A stretch of 15,437 nt of DNA from Prevotellaceae bacterium UBA4361 (GCA_002393575.1 DGSN01000047.1:1-15437); one strand, 5' to 3'. Counted from the stretch's first letter, positions 9,701-14,060 are shown. A program made the numbers and translations. Notes: generated by a model not told the origin, from the sequence alone.

Positions 9701-11529
9701 GTGCCACCCACACCCACGAAACCGCCGGTGCTGTGGCTCTTTTCTCCCACAAGTTGTCCGTCGAAAAGGCAGTTCCTCAGCGTCGCTTCACCGTGGACAA
9801 AGCCGACAAATCCGCCGTTGGAAGCATCGCCGGCAATCGTACTGCCCACGAGGGCCGAGACACGGCAGTTCAGGATGGTGAGGTTGGTGCCAAGCATGGC
9901 ATTGCCCACCAAGCCTCCGGCATACTTCTGCTTTCCGACCACCTTGCCTGCCACATGCAGGTTCTTGATGGTGGCAGAGCCAACACAGGAGAAAGGAGCC
10001 ACATATTCCGCATTGAGGGTGTCGTACATGACCGTCAGCGTATGCCCGTTGCCGTCGAATGTACCCGAATAGCCCTTCGTGTCTGCAAGGTTTTTGCCTA
10101 TCATGGCACTGTGGTTATCAAGTGTGATGTCGGCCACCATGATGGCATTCAAGTTCTCGTTTTCTTTGTCAACAATTTCTGCAAAGGCCTCCCAGTCGTT
10201 CTTGTCCCGCAGGATGAATCGATTCTGACTGTCGTACTTATTTCCACCCAGTTGGAAGGTGAAATTGGCAGTATGGCTGTTTTCCGTCCATTTGCCTTTG
10301 GAAACAGAAGCACTGAACAAGGCAGGCAGGCGCAGCGAATAAGGCAGCGAAGTCTGGGCGTACGTTCCTGATATCCAGTCCCAGATGGCAGTAGAGGAAC
10401 GGCGAACCCGGTAATAGACAGTCTGTCCCTCATAGCCATCCACCAGCGTGTTGTCCGTGAAGGTGTAAGTGGTCGTACTGTTATCGAATGACTCCAACCC
10501 AAGTGTCTGCCACTGGCTCATGGCGTTCAGAGAACCAGTCGTGTTACGCTGGATTTCCCATGTGTCATTCGCTACGATGTCGTCCCAGTTGTTGTTCCTG
10601 CAATTCCAGGTGAGCAGCACCGACCCATCAGCCTGCAGTGAGGAAGTGAGAGCGTAAGGCTGGTGAAGCGTAGGAATCATGATGGAGTCCGAGTAAGAGA
10701 TACGCTCCTTCTTGTCCGACCTGTAGCGGGCCTCGAGCGAGAAGTTTTTGTAGCACTTGTCAGCATCCAGATAGATAAAGCCCGACATCTCAGGGCTTAC
10801 GAACTGAGACCTCTTGATTTCCATCTTGCCAATCACCTCAGTATAGTGGGCTGTCAGTCTCGTGATGCTGTCCGATGCCATCGTATAGATAACCATCGTC
10901 TGGCCGGCATGTTGAGCGTCGTAGCCCAGCATGGGTTCTATCACAGATGGCTTGATGGGAGTGAACGTCTCTGGGAAAGTAAATTTGGTTGGATTCGGAG
11001 TGACGTCAGCTCCGCTCTCACCGGCAGGACCATCGGGGCCGCTGCCTGTCTTGCGCACACTCCAGGAAATGGTGAGTTCTCTGCCACGAAGGTTTTCAGG
11101 AACAGTCCAGGTGAAATAGACCATGAAAACATTCGTACTCGACGACACCTGGCAACTTTTCTCGGCAGTGAGCACTTCCACATCCTCGTAGTCACCATTG
11201 CGGCTCAGTATCATCCTGCCATCCATGCTCTTGTTGAACCATACGGTAGCGTTAGGACCGCTTTTCTCCCTGCTGTAGTAATGCAACAGAGTCATTTTGC
11301 TACCACCCGCAGGGGTCACATAGACATTGCCGTTGTGGACCCATCCGTCGTAGCCGTCCTCGTCATAGATAGGCATCTGGATTTTCAACTGGTCTGCACC
11401 TACCATCGTCACTTGGTAGCGCGACGTGTTCTGCACCTCGTCCGCCATTATCGTTTGGGGCAGCAATATTGCCAGCAGCATAAGCGGCAAAAAATGTTTC
11501 ATTCTTATCCTTCTCATAGTCGTATGCAT
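757..11529 (-). CDS. Giant multidomain secreted protein (3590 aa), adhesin- or matrix-like, function unknown
   Basis: Signal peptide 1-29 (basic start, hydrophobic 11-24, cleavage likely after TIMA). Domain order by eye: beta-rich N-terminus with a GPDGPAGESG linker (about 160-170); FN3-like (290-395); two GLUG-motif units (435-660, 662-845); FN3-like (1054-1146); carboxypeptidase-regulatory-like domains (from 1147, 1239 and perhaps 1334); unclassified core (about 1350-2166); Ig-like domains (2167-2435); first half of a Big_5-like Ig domain (2440-2488); two LamG-like domains (2490-2695, 2706-2895); second half of the Ig domain (2954-3010); another Ig-like domain (3014-3108); a module shared with the downstream lipoprotein (3110-3214); GWNW repeats (3234-3427); a second shared module (3450-3540); a tail (3560-3590) ending GVYIHNNEKIIIK, like shortened type IX secretion tails of Prevotella. 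No catalytic motif is seen. Starts at 11517 and 11502 are also possible, all keeping the signal peptide. Its own promoter lies about 50 nt upstream. A surface adhesin or carbohydrate-binding scaffold is inference. Confidence 0.95.
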   Translation of the reverse strand: MHTTMRRIRMKHFLPLMLLAILLPQTIMADEVQNTSRYQVTMVGADQLKIQMPIYDEDGYDGWVHNGNVYVTPAGGSKMTLLHYYSREKSGPNATVWFNKSMDGRMILSRNGDYEDVEVLTAEKSCQVSSSTNVFMVYFTWTVPENLRGRELTISWSVRKTGSGPDGPAGESGADVTPNPTKFTFPETFTPIKPSVIEPMLGYDAQHAGQTMVIYTMASDSITRLTAHYTEVIGKMEIKRSQFVSPEMSGFIYLDADKCYKNFSLEARYRSDKKERISYSDSIMIPTLHQPYALTSSLQADGSVLLTWNCRNNNWDDIVANDTWEIQRNTTGSLNAMSQWQTLGLESFDNSTTTYTFTDNTLVDGYEGQTVYYRVRRSSTAIWDWISGTYAQTSLPYSLRLPALFSASVSKGKWTENSHTANFTFQLGGNKYDSQNRFILRDKNDWEAFAEIVDKENENLNAIMVADITLDNHSAMIGKNLADTKGYSGTFDGNGHTLTVMYDTLNAEYVAPFSCVGSATIKNLHVAGKVVGKQKYAGGLVGNAMLGTNLTILNCRVSALVGSTIAGDASNGGFVGFVHGEATLRNCLFDGQLVGEKSHSTGGFVGVGGTVKMENCLFSPLYVNVDNKLTSCNTFSRAPNNTFTNCYYTVPLDGSQTMTIDGKNYYILRNSADWQNFRTKIVDANGNSDVNAILAGDFNVTNAAGYTSDIPFRGIFEGNGHTLNINIKGGDKPYIALFVKTKDATIRNLNVTGSVSGGSYAAGLVGSVESSLSIENCRVSAHIFTTGTSAGGFIGHTLSSTNAIRQSLFDGVIEAKAFAANSYAGAFRGMGDTNSMNTTTRCLENGKYINFDHVAMCFLSNKTAYPSSGNRTNYSLSGWDDTAVDATQLGIGELLDSLGSHWKGWGTFAIPLQEEIAIGQGIAAYDTEVGVLDTLLNQGNGAGHWKLAGNLPMPLQEVSASKEHVTPIWDAKAKLVLLTDKSVNGKVRYTERRELSSKEAEAGKLNDHELLTSCVDYDFRFVVEQGASKLMPTDSLSFKVTKTETGENERYEFNSNVKLVSIQATTQQSSVSLKWETTGLGDYYRILRRDKVEDDWVELESAYNMNTYIDKTTKAQHVYVYKVIGVNDCEGLHTDSVTVEGWCEPTGMVRGYVRLPDGTAIANVTVVANPQDTKNGITKSTVTSENGFFEIGGLTYVGAGSYEIVATAAGNESPYSKFIANFDEDKNLVTNAVLIQNTYYLFQGYVMYEGTSVPVIGAQFERDGMVVMNGSGTPVITDSQGRFSVSIPQGDHTIRVVKDGHVFMDEGFYLDENNNRNANWQKGVAEYVFWDQTTVTLQGRVVGGDVEGLKPLGELASINNLGDSLTIVMQLEGDNASYLVRDQLNASITERHNDYYFALLEKDTCHMDVYRHRLVIKPSHVTGEYCVPMLPVKYKVTEIYGEGYPTLFQAGKVGETLDLSDYVNNDTVTYSRIYHAQPTLNVTQFNMMGEPYMGIKSYTDKDNTGKEVSIELWNADKGYSFGYPVYMAGSPIIMQLAAVEKYYKNNDPQQGAPDIVQLTGGEVSIHNALVGSNESEIVKLDSLGESIYRFTPQNLTFTQEEDMALKTLAMTLLYDGTHYDVLPMNGGPIRGYVMASKAKSQGRRVVAEGPAVLVDILRDPPGAGSSAYIESGSKLSYSFTEDVKAKLGANFTVGSSSAGMNVFRGLWSGVGGGNVLGNNDMSIKSTDYFSFALMTTYYNNWQYSYTFETTERITTSSKSSHVGRDADLFIGMVHNIIAEDGIAVRAIDEATYNLLTTRAGGIYTVEDHDFKVPQGTMKLLAEGVDSKDKKIYLVRDEVLMTRSEFENIFVHSQTYIENELIPDLFNQRNALILPKGTQEDTARVVAKEKGSAMYISHVDIDDDNFGMENYYTKVDPDTLQAYSDEVHIYNDRIRTWISFLATNEKDKLLATDHVKSYDVDGRASVSYTEKFGVNENESRYWQIPLVGTGFGTVNFGQGMKSFADKDTKLNNSGGDGKYYVLDFQQFSKGMYVKYTPVLSLDYNYNFGKTTGSTKSVGFTLQPSGKSNLVVDVYRATVDKNELNARVDSLQKMGVDNAENLFFQYVSDEYYDFVRRGGTVEGEDYGIAGSLGGVCSYVKNTPTQYRSFVYRTRGGATAEPYEDERRTKYYNPGIVLDAKTIEIDHPRIWVDQASMSNVPADEPARFTLHFVNESPLPAQATTTNPFLIFLDPASNPNGAKVSVDGYPLAGGGLSLLLNPNEVVTKTIEVYPGTDYDYDDLQLGIKDPLDVKRSWNCNISAHFVPVAGKVNVSLPGDKWVVNTESAYDSKRQQYYMPVRIDGFDVNYRNFDHIELQYKLSTQGDKDWVNVCSYYSDSLLFAKATGERQMIVDDGRIMASFWGEADPIEQTYDLRAVNYCRYGNGFLTRSSEILTGIKDTRRPQLFGTPKPEDGILDIGEDIMLRFSEPIAGNYLRGLNNFQVLGQTNSSNIALSTDLRFNGEGGVHYLGMRNLSGRAFTVDIMINPDDNDKDMTLFSHGDSDNFLELGVSRNRQLVAVFKDTTFLSDTIDFNGLRQVAFVIQPDIDTQTTQVSFYDGTKQIGSFNYNHLYNGTGSYSLGVTKQYEYENSDESQNWEGTNYEGEMLEFRLWNRALSTGEMSEHAQKMLTGYELGLLDNFPMNEGQGDYSFNRVVSGSDLSVYEAAWNVPDGIGMKLDGKEGFRIEPDKFNRTNYQDYTMMFWFRTTDNEGTLLSNGKAETEADATNHFNFGVHGGLLDLHLGGRHLQTNTSVNDGAWHHVALTVNRSRNVGNLYVDQLLKKTFAVDTLGGILGNRLAAGATLIDSETVERPITGHIDEIAMYEMALSENIIKATSSMTLSGEELGLMAYLSFGRNELQLNNQQKLVPTGISLKRYRDLTTGELTTQRDTLIAQDVVERLADKSNYAPMRGVVALENIPYSFVSKDNELYINLDVPDYQIEKTNVMVTVKEVTDLNGNTMASPVTMDLYVYRNPLRWTSKQLSMQTRYGEEFTFEAVIENLSGKSKRFSLEGLPIWITASQYNGVVGPLSEQPITFTISPYINIGDFDEVIYLTTEDEMNEPLPLNIKVRGEAPDWAVDDLLLQDNITMSIIGQVYVNANISHDKEDMLAAFNSDHRLLGVTHLDYDATGTGNDGLAYLTVYNKDRNPVELFFEFYDASTGYIHRLLPKLTGGNRLVFKCDTVIGSTTDPQLFFTNNYVVQTIQLQKGWNWVSFHVTPREMKIKELLNNATNWEVGDGVEADKADGSQYLITYKSEETDDGDSTVVNYLWDYGDSIVSFDSRLMYRIYSNSNKQAYVEGYINPKGITVRKGWNRIGYVSDLNLPIGTAMSIYAESGSNGDIIKSQSEFAVLSVDAFGNKQWKGTLKYLRVGEGYMLKRNADSEVTFNYPIYKSNTRYGGESYTKRAEPAFQNNSGTSMTVVAMAEGVDVEFGDRLTVYQGAEVCGVAVAYEQGVFYLNVGTHEPNGAEDKLGTNESLSFLLERGDEVVAVTNRSQMRFVPNASHGTPDEPTAINFTNADAFDTDGWYTLNGIKLSKQPQQRGVYIHNNEKIIIK
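760..852 (-). other. C-terminal sorting-like tail of the giant protein
   Basis: The last 31 residues contain DGWYTLNGIKLSKQ followed by RGVYIHNNEKIIIK. This has the layout (aromatic-x-L-x-G-x-x-L, then G-V-Y-I, then a basic end) seen at the C-termini of many secreted Bacteroidota proteins and is like the last strands of type A type IX secretion signals. The complete signal is usually about 70-90 residues, so this is a short form. Cell-surface delivery by the type IX system is inferred, not shown. Confidence 0.55.
912..1182 (-). other. Second copy of the lipoprotein-like module in the giant protein
   Basis: Residues about 3450-3540. SMTVVA, then GDRLTVYQGAEVCGVA, then SLSFLLERGDEVVAV follows the same plan as residues 3110-3214 and as the downstream lipoprotein: a short strand with S/R-MT, about 10-20 residues, a D-x-L-x-x-F/Y element followed by C/G-V-A, then a strand pair. 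It is shorter than the other copies and more diverged. Homology is judged by eye only. Confidence 0.45.
1250..1830 (-). repeat. Duplicated GWNW-type repeat in the giant protein
   Basis: Residues about 3234-3427. Two units begin with IQLQKGWNWVSFHVTP (about 3237) and ITVRKGWNRIGYVSDLN (about 3341). Each continues through a region with an aromatic and then an R/Y-x-Y or G-Y-M strand (LMYRIYSNS, EGYMLKRNA). The second unit contains NGDIIKSQSEFAV and WKGTLKYL, elements I know from extracellular Bacteroidota proteins that carry this repeat. The units lie between the two copies of the lipoprotein-like module. Function is unknown. Confidence 0.6.
1890..2202 (-). other. First copy of the lipoprotein-like module in the giant protein
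   Basis: Residues about 3110-3214: DWAVDDLLLQDNITMS, then KEDMLAAFNSDHRLLGV, then LYFF-type strands ending FEFYDASTGYIHRLL. This module type occurs in many secreted Bacteroidota proteins, in the pattern of a strand with MT, a D-M-x-x-A-F element, G-V, and a FxxYDAxxG strand. It is the closest match in the window to the small lipoprotein at 262-747. Confidence 0.6.
2840..4060 (-). other. Pair of LamG/concanavalin A-like domains within the giant protein
   Basis: Residues about 2490-2695 and 2706-2895. Domain one runs from LRFNGEGGVHYL to EGEMLEFRLWNRALS. Domain two runs from MKLDGKEGFRI, through the diagnostic DGAWHHVALTV (about 2793), to GHIDEIAMYEMALSE (about 2852). Each is followed by a similar segment: ELGLLDNFPMNEGQ after the first, ELGLMAYLSFGRNE after the second. 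That shows the domain plus this trailing segment was duplicated as one unit. The fold commonly binds glycans or proteins; the ligand is not known here. Confidence 0.8.
9000..10228 (-). repeat. Tandem GLUG-motif units in the giant protein
   Basis: Residues about 435-660 and 662-845. Both units start with a matching cap (NRFILRDKNDWEAF and NYYILRNSADWQNF), then NAI(M/L)A/VxD, then G-x-F-(D/E)-GNGHTL, then IRNL/IKNL. Then come glycine-rich GLUG motifs (AGGLVGNAM, NGGFVGFVH, TGGFVGVGG in unit one; AAGLVGSVE, AGGFIGHTL in unit two), each followed by NC-type turns. This is an approximately 200-residue duplication, probably a beta-solenoid. GLUG repeats are known from bacterial surface and adhesion-type proteins. 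Confidence 0.85.
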
Positions 11530-11577
11530 TGTTTTTAATGTATCGGCAATTAAGGCATAATTGTATCAATTTATGCG

Positions 11578-11585
11578 CAAAAATA
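11578..11585 (-). promoter_or_regulatory. Promoter -7 box for the giant gene
   Basis: On the minus strand this reads TATTTTTG, a full match to the Bacteroidota -7 consensus TAnnTTTG. The ATG at 11529 lies about 50 nt downstream, leaving a leader of roughly 40 nt. A clear TTTG at the usual -33 spacing is not present. The surrounding 18 bases recur almost exactly at 11810-11828, which supports a selected element. Confidence 0.55.
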
Positions 11586-11601
11586 CAAAAACAATTGTAC
11601 T

Positions 11602-11676
11602 TCAATACTTTTTCGCAAAAAAATGCATAAAAAGTCCCAAGATGAACAATAGAACCAAGAATACTGATTTCTTCAT
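11602..11676 (-). CDS. Possible small membrane peptide (24 aa)
   Basis: A minus-strand ATG at 11676 opens 24 codons ending in TGA at 11602. The product starts MKKSVFLVLLFILGLF and ends with FFAKKY: a hydrophobic helix of about 17-18 residues flanked by lysines on both sides, the form of a small single-span membrane peptide or a bare signal sequence. A purine-rich GAAGGA lies just ahead of the ATG with short spacing, and a TATTTTTG promoter box lies 135 nt upstream at 11811-11818. Against it: the length allows chance occurrence in AT-rich DNA, and no family is recognised. It lies 73 nt upstream of the giant gene and could be a leader peptide. This is a candidate only. Confidence 0.3.
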   Translation of the reverse strand: MKKSVFLVLLFILGLFMHFFAKKY

Positions 11677-11810
11677 ATTTCCTTCGGTATTATTACGAAC
11701 ATCATTACTTCCCCACCTTATGCTTCAGTCATTCAATGAGTCGTCTCACTTGCAAAAACTCTTGCAGCTTGAACCTTTATGGGAGAAGCGTAAGTTGTTG
11801 ATAAATTGGG

Positions 11811-11818
11811 CAAAAATA
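11811..11818 (-). promoter_or_regulatory. Second, upstream promoter-like -7 box
   Basis: On the minus strand this reads TATTTTTG within TTGTTTTTTGTATTTTTGC. The same string, one T shorter, surrounds the box at 11578-11585. It would transcribe the possible small peptide and then the giant gene, with a leader of about 280 nt for the latter. The -33 element is not clear. Confidence 0.4.
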
Positions 11819-11930
11819 CAAAAAACAAATTTCTATCGTTGTGATTTCATATTTTTAACATCATAAAAGGAGAAATCGCAAGAAATCAAAACGCTTTTCG
11901 TCGAATTTTATTTTGATTCAACTAAATGAC

Positions 11931-12018
11931 CGAGGGCTCGTTGTTAAATCAGCGAGCCCTCGTTGTAGTTCAAACGAGGGCTCGCTTGAAAAACGACGAA
12001 GGCTCGGCATTTCAGTGG
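11931..12018. repeat. Four palindromic units with exact 22-bp period
   Basis: Units start at 11931, 11953, 11975 and 11997. The first ten bases are CGAGGGCTCG, CGAGCCCTCG, CGAGGGCTCG and CGAAGGCTCG: arms CGAG/CTCG around a central GG or CC, with the second unit inverted. The remaining 12 bases of each unit differ and are AT-rich. Neighbouring units can pair with each other: units one and two by 10 bp, or units two and three by a 14-bp stem (11951-11964 with 11973-11986) and an 8-base loop. The two pairings exclude each other. This is not a CRISPR array. Function is unknown. Confidence 0.8.
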
Positions 12019-12120
12019 AATCAAAAGAATACGTCAGTAAATAGGAAATCAAGGTTTTTACATATCCCAAACTCGATTTACTATCATTGTTCTAAATTCA
12101 TTCCAACTGACGTTTTACGA

Positions 12121-12188
12121 TAAAAAACAACTACAGATGCAATCGAGTGACACAGAAAACGGTTCTGCATCATCGTTTGCATCTGTAG
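12121..12188 (-). terminator. Intrinsic terminator after the DUF3332 gene
   Basis: A perfect 12-bp inverted repeat (12131-12142 with 12177-12188, CTACAGATGCAA and its complement) starts 36 nt past the stop codon at 12224. After one mismatch three more base pairs are possible. The 34-base loop holds a smaller hairpin (CAGAA/TTCTG). On the minus strand the stem is followed directly by TTGTTTTTTAT, as expected for Rho-independent termination of leftward transcription. Confidence 0.7.
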
Positions 12189-12223
12189 CAAGTATCAAGA
12201 ACCGAAGTAATCCTCGGAATGAA

Positions 12224-12775
12224 TTAGTTTTGGAAAGCATAGAAAGCATTGCCCTCTACGTACTGGCGCAATGCAGTGGTGCCTTCGTCGTTGAGCTGCA
12301 CATTCATGGTCTTGCCGTTCTGGAGATAGACCTGAGCTGTCTGGTCGTCGTTGAACTTGAGCAATACCTGCGACATGCCGTTGGACTCCACTGTCCAAGT
12401 CTTGTTATCCTTGTCGTAGATGAAGTTGACGAGTTCGCCCTTGTCGTTCTTCACTTCGTAACCATGCTTCGTGGTAGTGATGGCATACATGTGTCCGTCG
12501 CTTCCCATCACGTTCTGCACCTTGCCTGCATCTGCCAGAGGGTTCTCACCCGACCAGAATTCGATGGTGTTGAGCACAAGGGCATCGACCGTGCCACAGA
12601 TAGGATAAACCCAGCAAAGCAGCAAGCCGATAACGGCATTCAGGTACTTGCTTTCCGTAACATTGGCTGTCCAGTGTGCAAACTTGTTGAAAAGGGAGAA
12701 TGAGCCGATGCAAGAATTGAAGGAAACGGCACAAATCATCGCAACGATGAAAAGTTTTGTCAATCGATTGTTCAT
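12224..12775 (-). CDS. DUF3332 family envelope protein
   Basis: 183 residues. The start at 12775 is chosen because it gives a clean signal (MNNRLTKLFIVAMICAVSFN) ending at SC22. The longer frame from 12826 would place the ATG about 12 nt from the promoter box and add a non-signal-like leader. The mature N-terminus CIGSFSLFNK, the central hydrophobic stretch (about 44-62) and the motif DALVLNTIEFWSGENP are hallmarks I recognise of DUF3332. The lipobox (FNSC) is imperfect, so lipidation is likely but not certain. The C-terminal half (about 85-183) is soluble and beta-rich with several N/K-G turns (SDGHMYAI, NDKGELVNFIYDKDNK). The family's role is not known. It has its own promoter and terminator, so it is probably a single-gene unit unrelated to the xylan genes. 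Confidence 0.85.
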   Translation of the reverse strand: MNNRLTKLFIVAMICAVSFNSCIGSFSLFNKFAHWTANVTESKYLNAVIGLLLCWVYPICGTVDALVLNTIEFWSGENPLADAGKVQNVMGSDGHMYAITTTKHGYEVKNDKGELVNFIYDKDNKTWTVESNGMSQVLLKFNDDQTAQVYLQNGKTMNVQLNDEGTTALRQYVEGNAFYAFQN

Positions 12776-12837
12776 AGTTTTTGCGTGTTTAATGTATTTG
12801 TGTGTCAATGTTTTTTTGCTATTCACAAAAGATGGTG

Positions 12838-12845
12838 CAAAGTTA
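12838..12845 (-). promoter_or_regulatory. Promoter -7 box for the DUF3332 gene
   Basis: On the minus strand this reads TAACTTTG followed by CACC, a full match to the Bacteroidota TAnnTTTG element. The chosen ATG (12775) is about 62 nt downstream. The upstream -33 region falls in the left arm of the 25-bp inverted repeat at 12860-12928. Confidence 0.65.
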
Positions 12846-12859
12846 TAAAAATAAAAGTG

Positions 12860-12928
12860 AAAAGAGAAAGGTCAAAAGTGAAAAATTTGCTGTCTGTAAG
12901 CTCTTTTCACTTTTGACCTTTCTCTTTT
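12860..12928 (-). terminator. Perfect 25-bp inverted repeat, probable terminator of the xylan genes
   Basis: Arms 12860-12884 and 12904-12928 are exact reverse complements over 25 bases (A/G-rich on the plus strand left arm, containing GGTCAAAAGTG), with a 19-base loop. For leftward transcripts from the GH43 gene the hairpin is followed by TTTTATTTTTA, so it can act as a terminator. It begins about 95 nt beyond the GH43 stop and ends 15 bp before the -7 box of the next gene, so it could also affect that promoter. Confidence 0.6.
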
Positions 12929-12935
12929 TAGATTT

Positions 12936-13030
12936 TTAAGTTTTTCATCAAGGATTTAAAGGATTTTTTCCTCGCTATCCACTCCCCTCGCCTTTTGGAG
13001 AGGGGCTGGGGGTGAGGCTTCCTCTCACTT
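12936..13030. repeat. Intergenic dispersed repeat, copy A
   Basis: Read on the minus strand: block I (AAAAGTGAGAGGAAGCCTC then ACCCCCAGCCC), a GC-rich hairpin (12984-12989 with 13000-13005, CCCCTC/GAGGGG), then block III (AATCCTTTAAATCC, TGAT, AAAAACT). Blocks I and III recur at 14061-14237, and block III recurs at 15371-15420. The TGA stop codon of the GH43 gene (13025-13027) lies inside block I. Confidence 0.75.
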
Positions 13031-14056
13031 TTCGTCTGTCCCAGGAATAGTGATAATCTTTCCGTTCTCGTCGTACTTGAGTTCGCACACTTTCAAGCTG
13101 CGGAGCCAAGACTTGCCACCAGAAGGAACAGAGTCGTGATGGAAAAGATACCACTTGCCCTTATACTCCAGGATGGCATGGTGAGTTGTCCAACCAACCA
13201 CTGGAGTGAGAATCACACCCTGATAGGTGAATGGACCGTAACGGTTGTCACCAATAGCATAGCACAACATGTGGCTATCACCTGTGGAATAAGAGAAATA
13301 GTACTTGCCATTGTACTTGTGCATCCATGATGCCTCGAAGAAACGATGTGGGTCGTCTGCCTTGAGTGGATTGCCTTCGTCGTCCACAATAACGATTGGA
13401 CGAGGAGCCTCAGCAAAGTAGAGTCCGTTCTTCGTGAGACGCACACAGCGGCTTGGCAGCGCATCAGCCTTTCCTTCGGGCAGGTATGGTGTCTCAAGAT
13501 GGATGTTGTCCTTGTAGCGCTGAAGTTGTCCGCCCCAGAGTCCACCGAAATAGACATAGACCTCGCCATCATCGTCCTTGAAGGCGCACATATCAATGCT
13601 GTAGCTGCCTGGGATTGGTGCTGAACGAGGAATGAATGGACCAGCAGGATTGTCGGCAATGGCAGTTCCCCAATGGAACACATCGTTACGATCCTTCATT
13701 GGGAAGTACATGATATACCTCTTTACTTTTTTGCTGTAACCCATGCCAGCAGCCTGTTCTTCGGCATTGGTAGGCACTTCCACCTCATACTCCTGCACGT
13801 CGCAGTCCCAAAGCTGACGGCCATGCCAAGGAATATCCTCCAGACGAAGGACACAGCCGTGGTCGGTGACTTCGCCCGTCATTGGGTCGCCATCGATGGA
13901 AAGCACGTGATAATCTTTCATGATGTACTGGTCGCCATTGTCGTTTTCCACGTTCGAAGCTTCCCAGTCATGACTTGGATAAATATATATTTTTCCGTTG
14001 AAAATGTGAACGGAAGGGTCTGCCATGTAGTCGGCAGGGAAAAGATAACGTTTCAT
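13025..14056 (-). CDS. Glycoside hydrolase family 43, probable beta-xylosidase/alpha-L-arabinofuranosidase
   Basis: 343 residues, one five-bladed propeller catalytic domain, with no appended binding module. Expected catalytic residues are present: general base D13 (YMADPSVH), pKa-setting D155 (GSYSIDMCAF) and general acid E241 (RFFEASWMHKYNGKYY); H292/H293 (WTTHHAILEYKGKWYLFHHD) fit the conserved metal-side histidine region. The overall pattern (MKRYLFPADYMADP, YHVLSIDGDPMTGEVTDHG) matches GH43 subfamily 1-like enzymes. No signal peptide is seen, so it probably works in the cytoplasm on imported xylo-oligosaccharides. A somewhat unusual charged stretch (about 87-112) precedes the YIMYFPMKD strand and looks like an enlarged loop. 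It lies 191 nt downstream of the GH10 gene, same strand, likely the same operon. Substrate choice between xylose and arabinose side chains is not decided by sequence. Confidence 0.94.
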   Translation of the reverse strand: MKRYLFPADYMADPSVHIFNGKIYIYPSHDWEASNVENDNGDQYIMKDYHVLSIDGDPMTGEVTDHGCVLRLEDIPWHGRQLWDCDVQEYEVEVPTNAEEQAAGMGYSKKVKRYIMYFPMKDRNDVFHWGTAIADNPAGPFIPRSAPIPGSYSIDMCAFKDDDGEVYVYFGGLWGGQLQRYKDNIHLETPYLPEGKADALPSRCVRLTKNGLYFAEAPRPIVIVDDEGNPLKADDPHRFFEASWMHKYNGKYYFSYSTGDSHMLCYAIGDNRYGPFTYQGVILTPVVGWTTHHAILEYKGKWYLFHHDSVPSGGKSWLRSLKVCELKYDENGKIITIPGTDEK

Positions 14057-14060
14057 ATTG

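Larger units (their letters stand above)
11530..12120. other. Long intergenic region between the giant gene and the DUF3332 gene
   Basis: About 590 bp with no confident protein gene on either strand. It is AT-rich compared with the flanking coding DNA. It contains two promoter-like boxes for the minus strand, a possible 24-codon ORF, and the 22-bp-period palindromic units, each listed separately. I saw no tRNA or rRNA in it. The plus-strand frames at 11561-11866 and 11926-12123 run through these elements and look like chance. Confidence 0.6.

Noticed and set aside
757..11529. Giant gene as a toxin or polyketide/peptide synthetase because of its size
   Set aside because: There are no catalytic domains, carrier-protein motifs, RHS or Hint features; the content is extracellular binding and Ig-like domains with a signal peptide.
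11561..11866. 101-codon plus-strand ORF in the intergenic region
   Set aside because: It has low-complexity composition, no family features, and runs through both minus-strand promoter boxes.
11931..12018. CRISPR array
   Set aside because: The repeated core is only 10 bp, one unit is inverted, the period is 22 bp, and no cas gene is near.
12776..12826. Upstream start for the DUF3332 gene, giving 200 residues
   Set aside because: The additional 17 residues are polar and would precede a normal signal peptide, and the ATG would lie almost on the expected transcript start.
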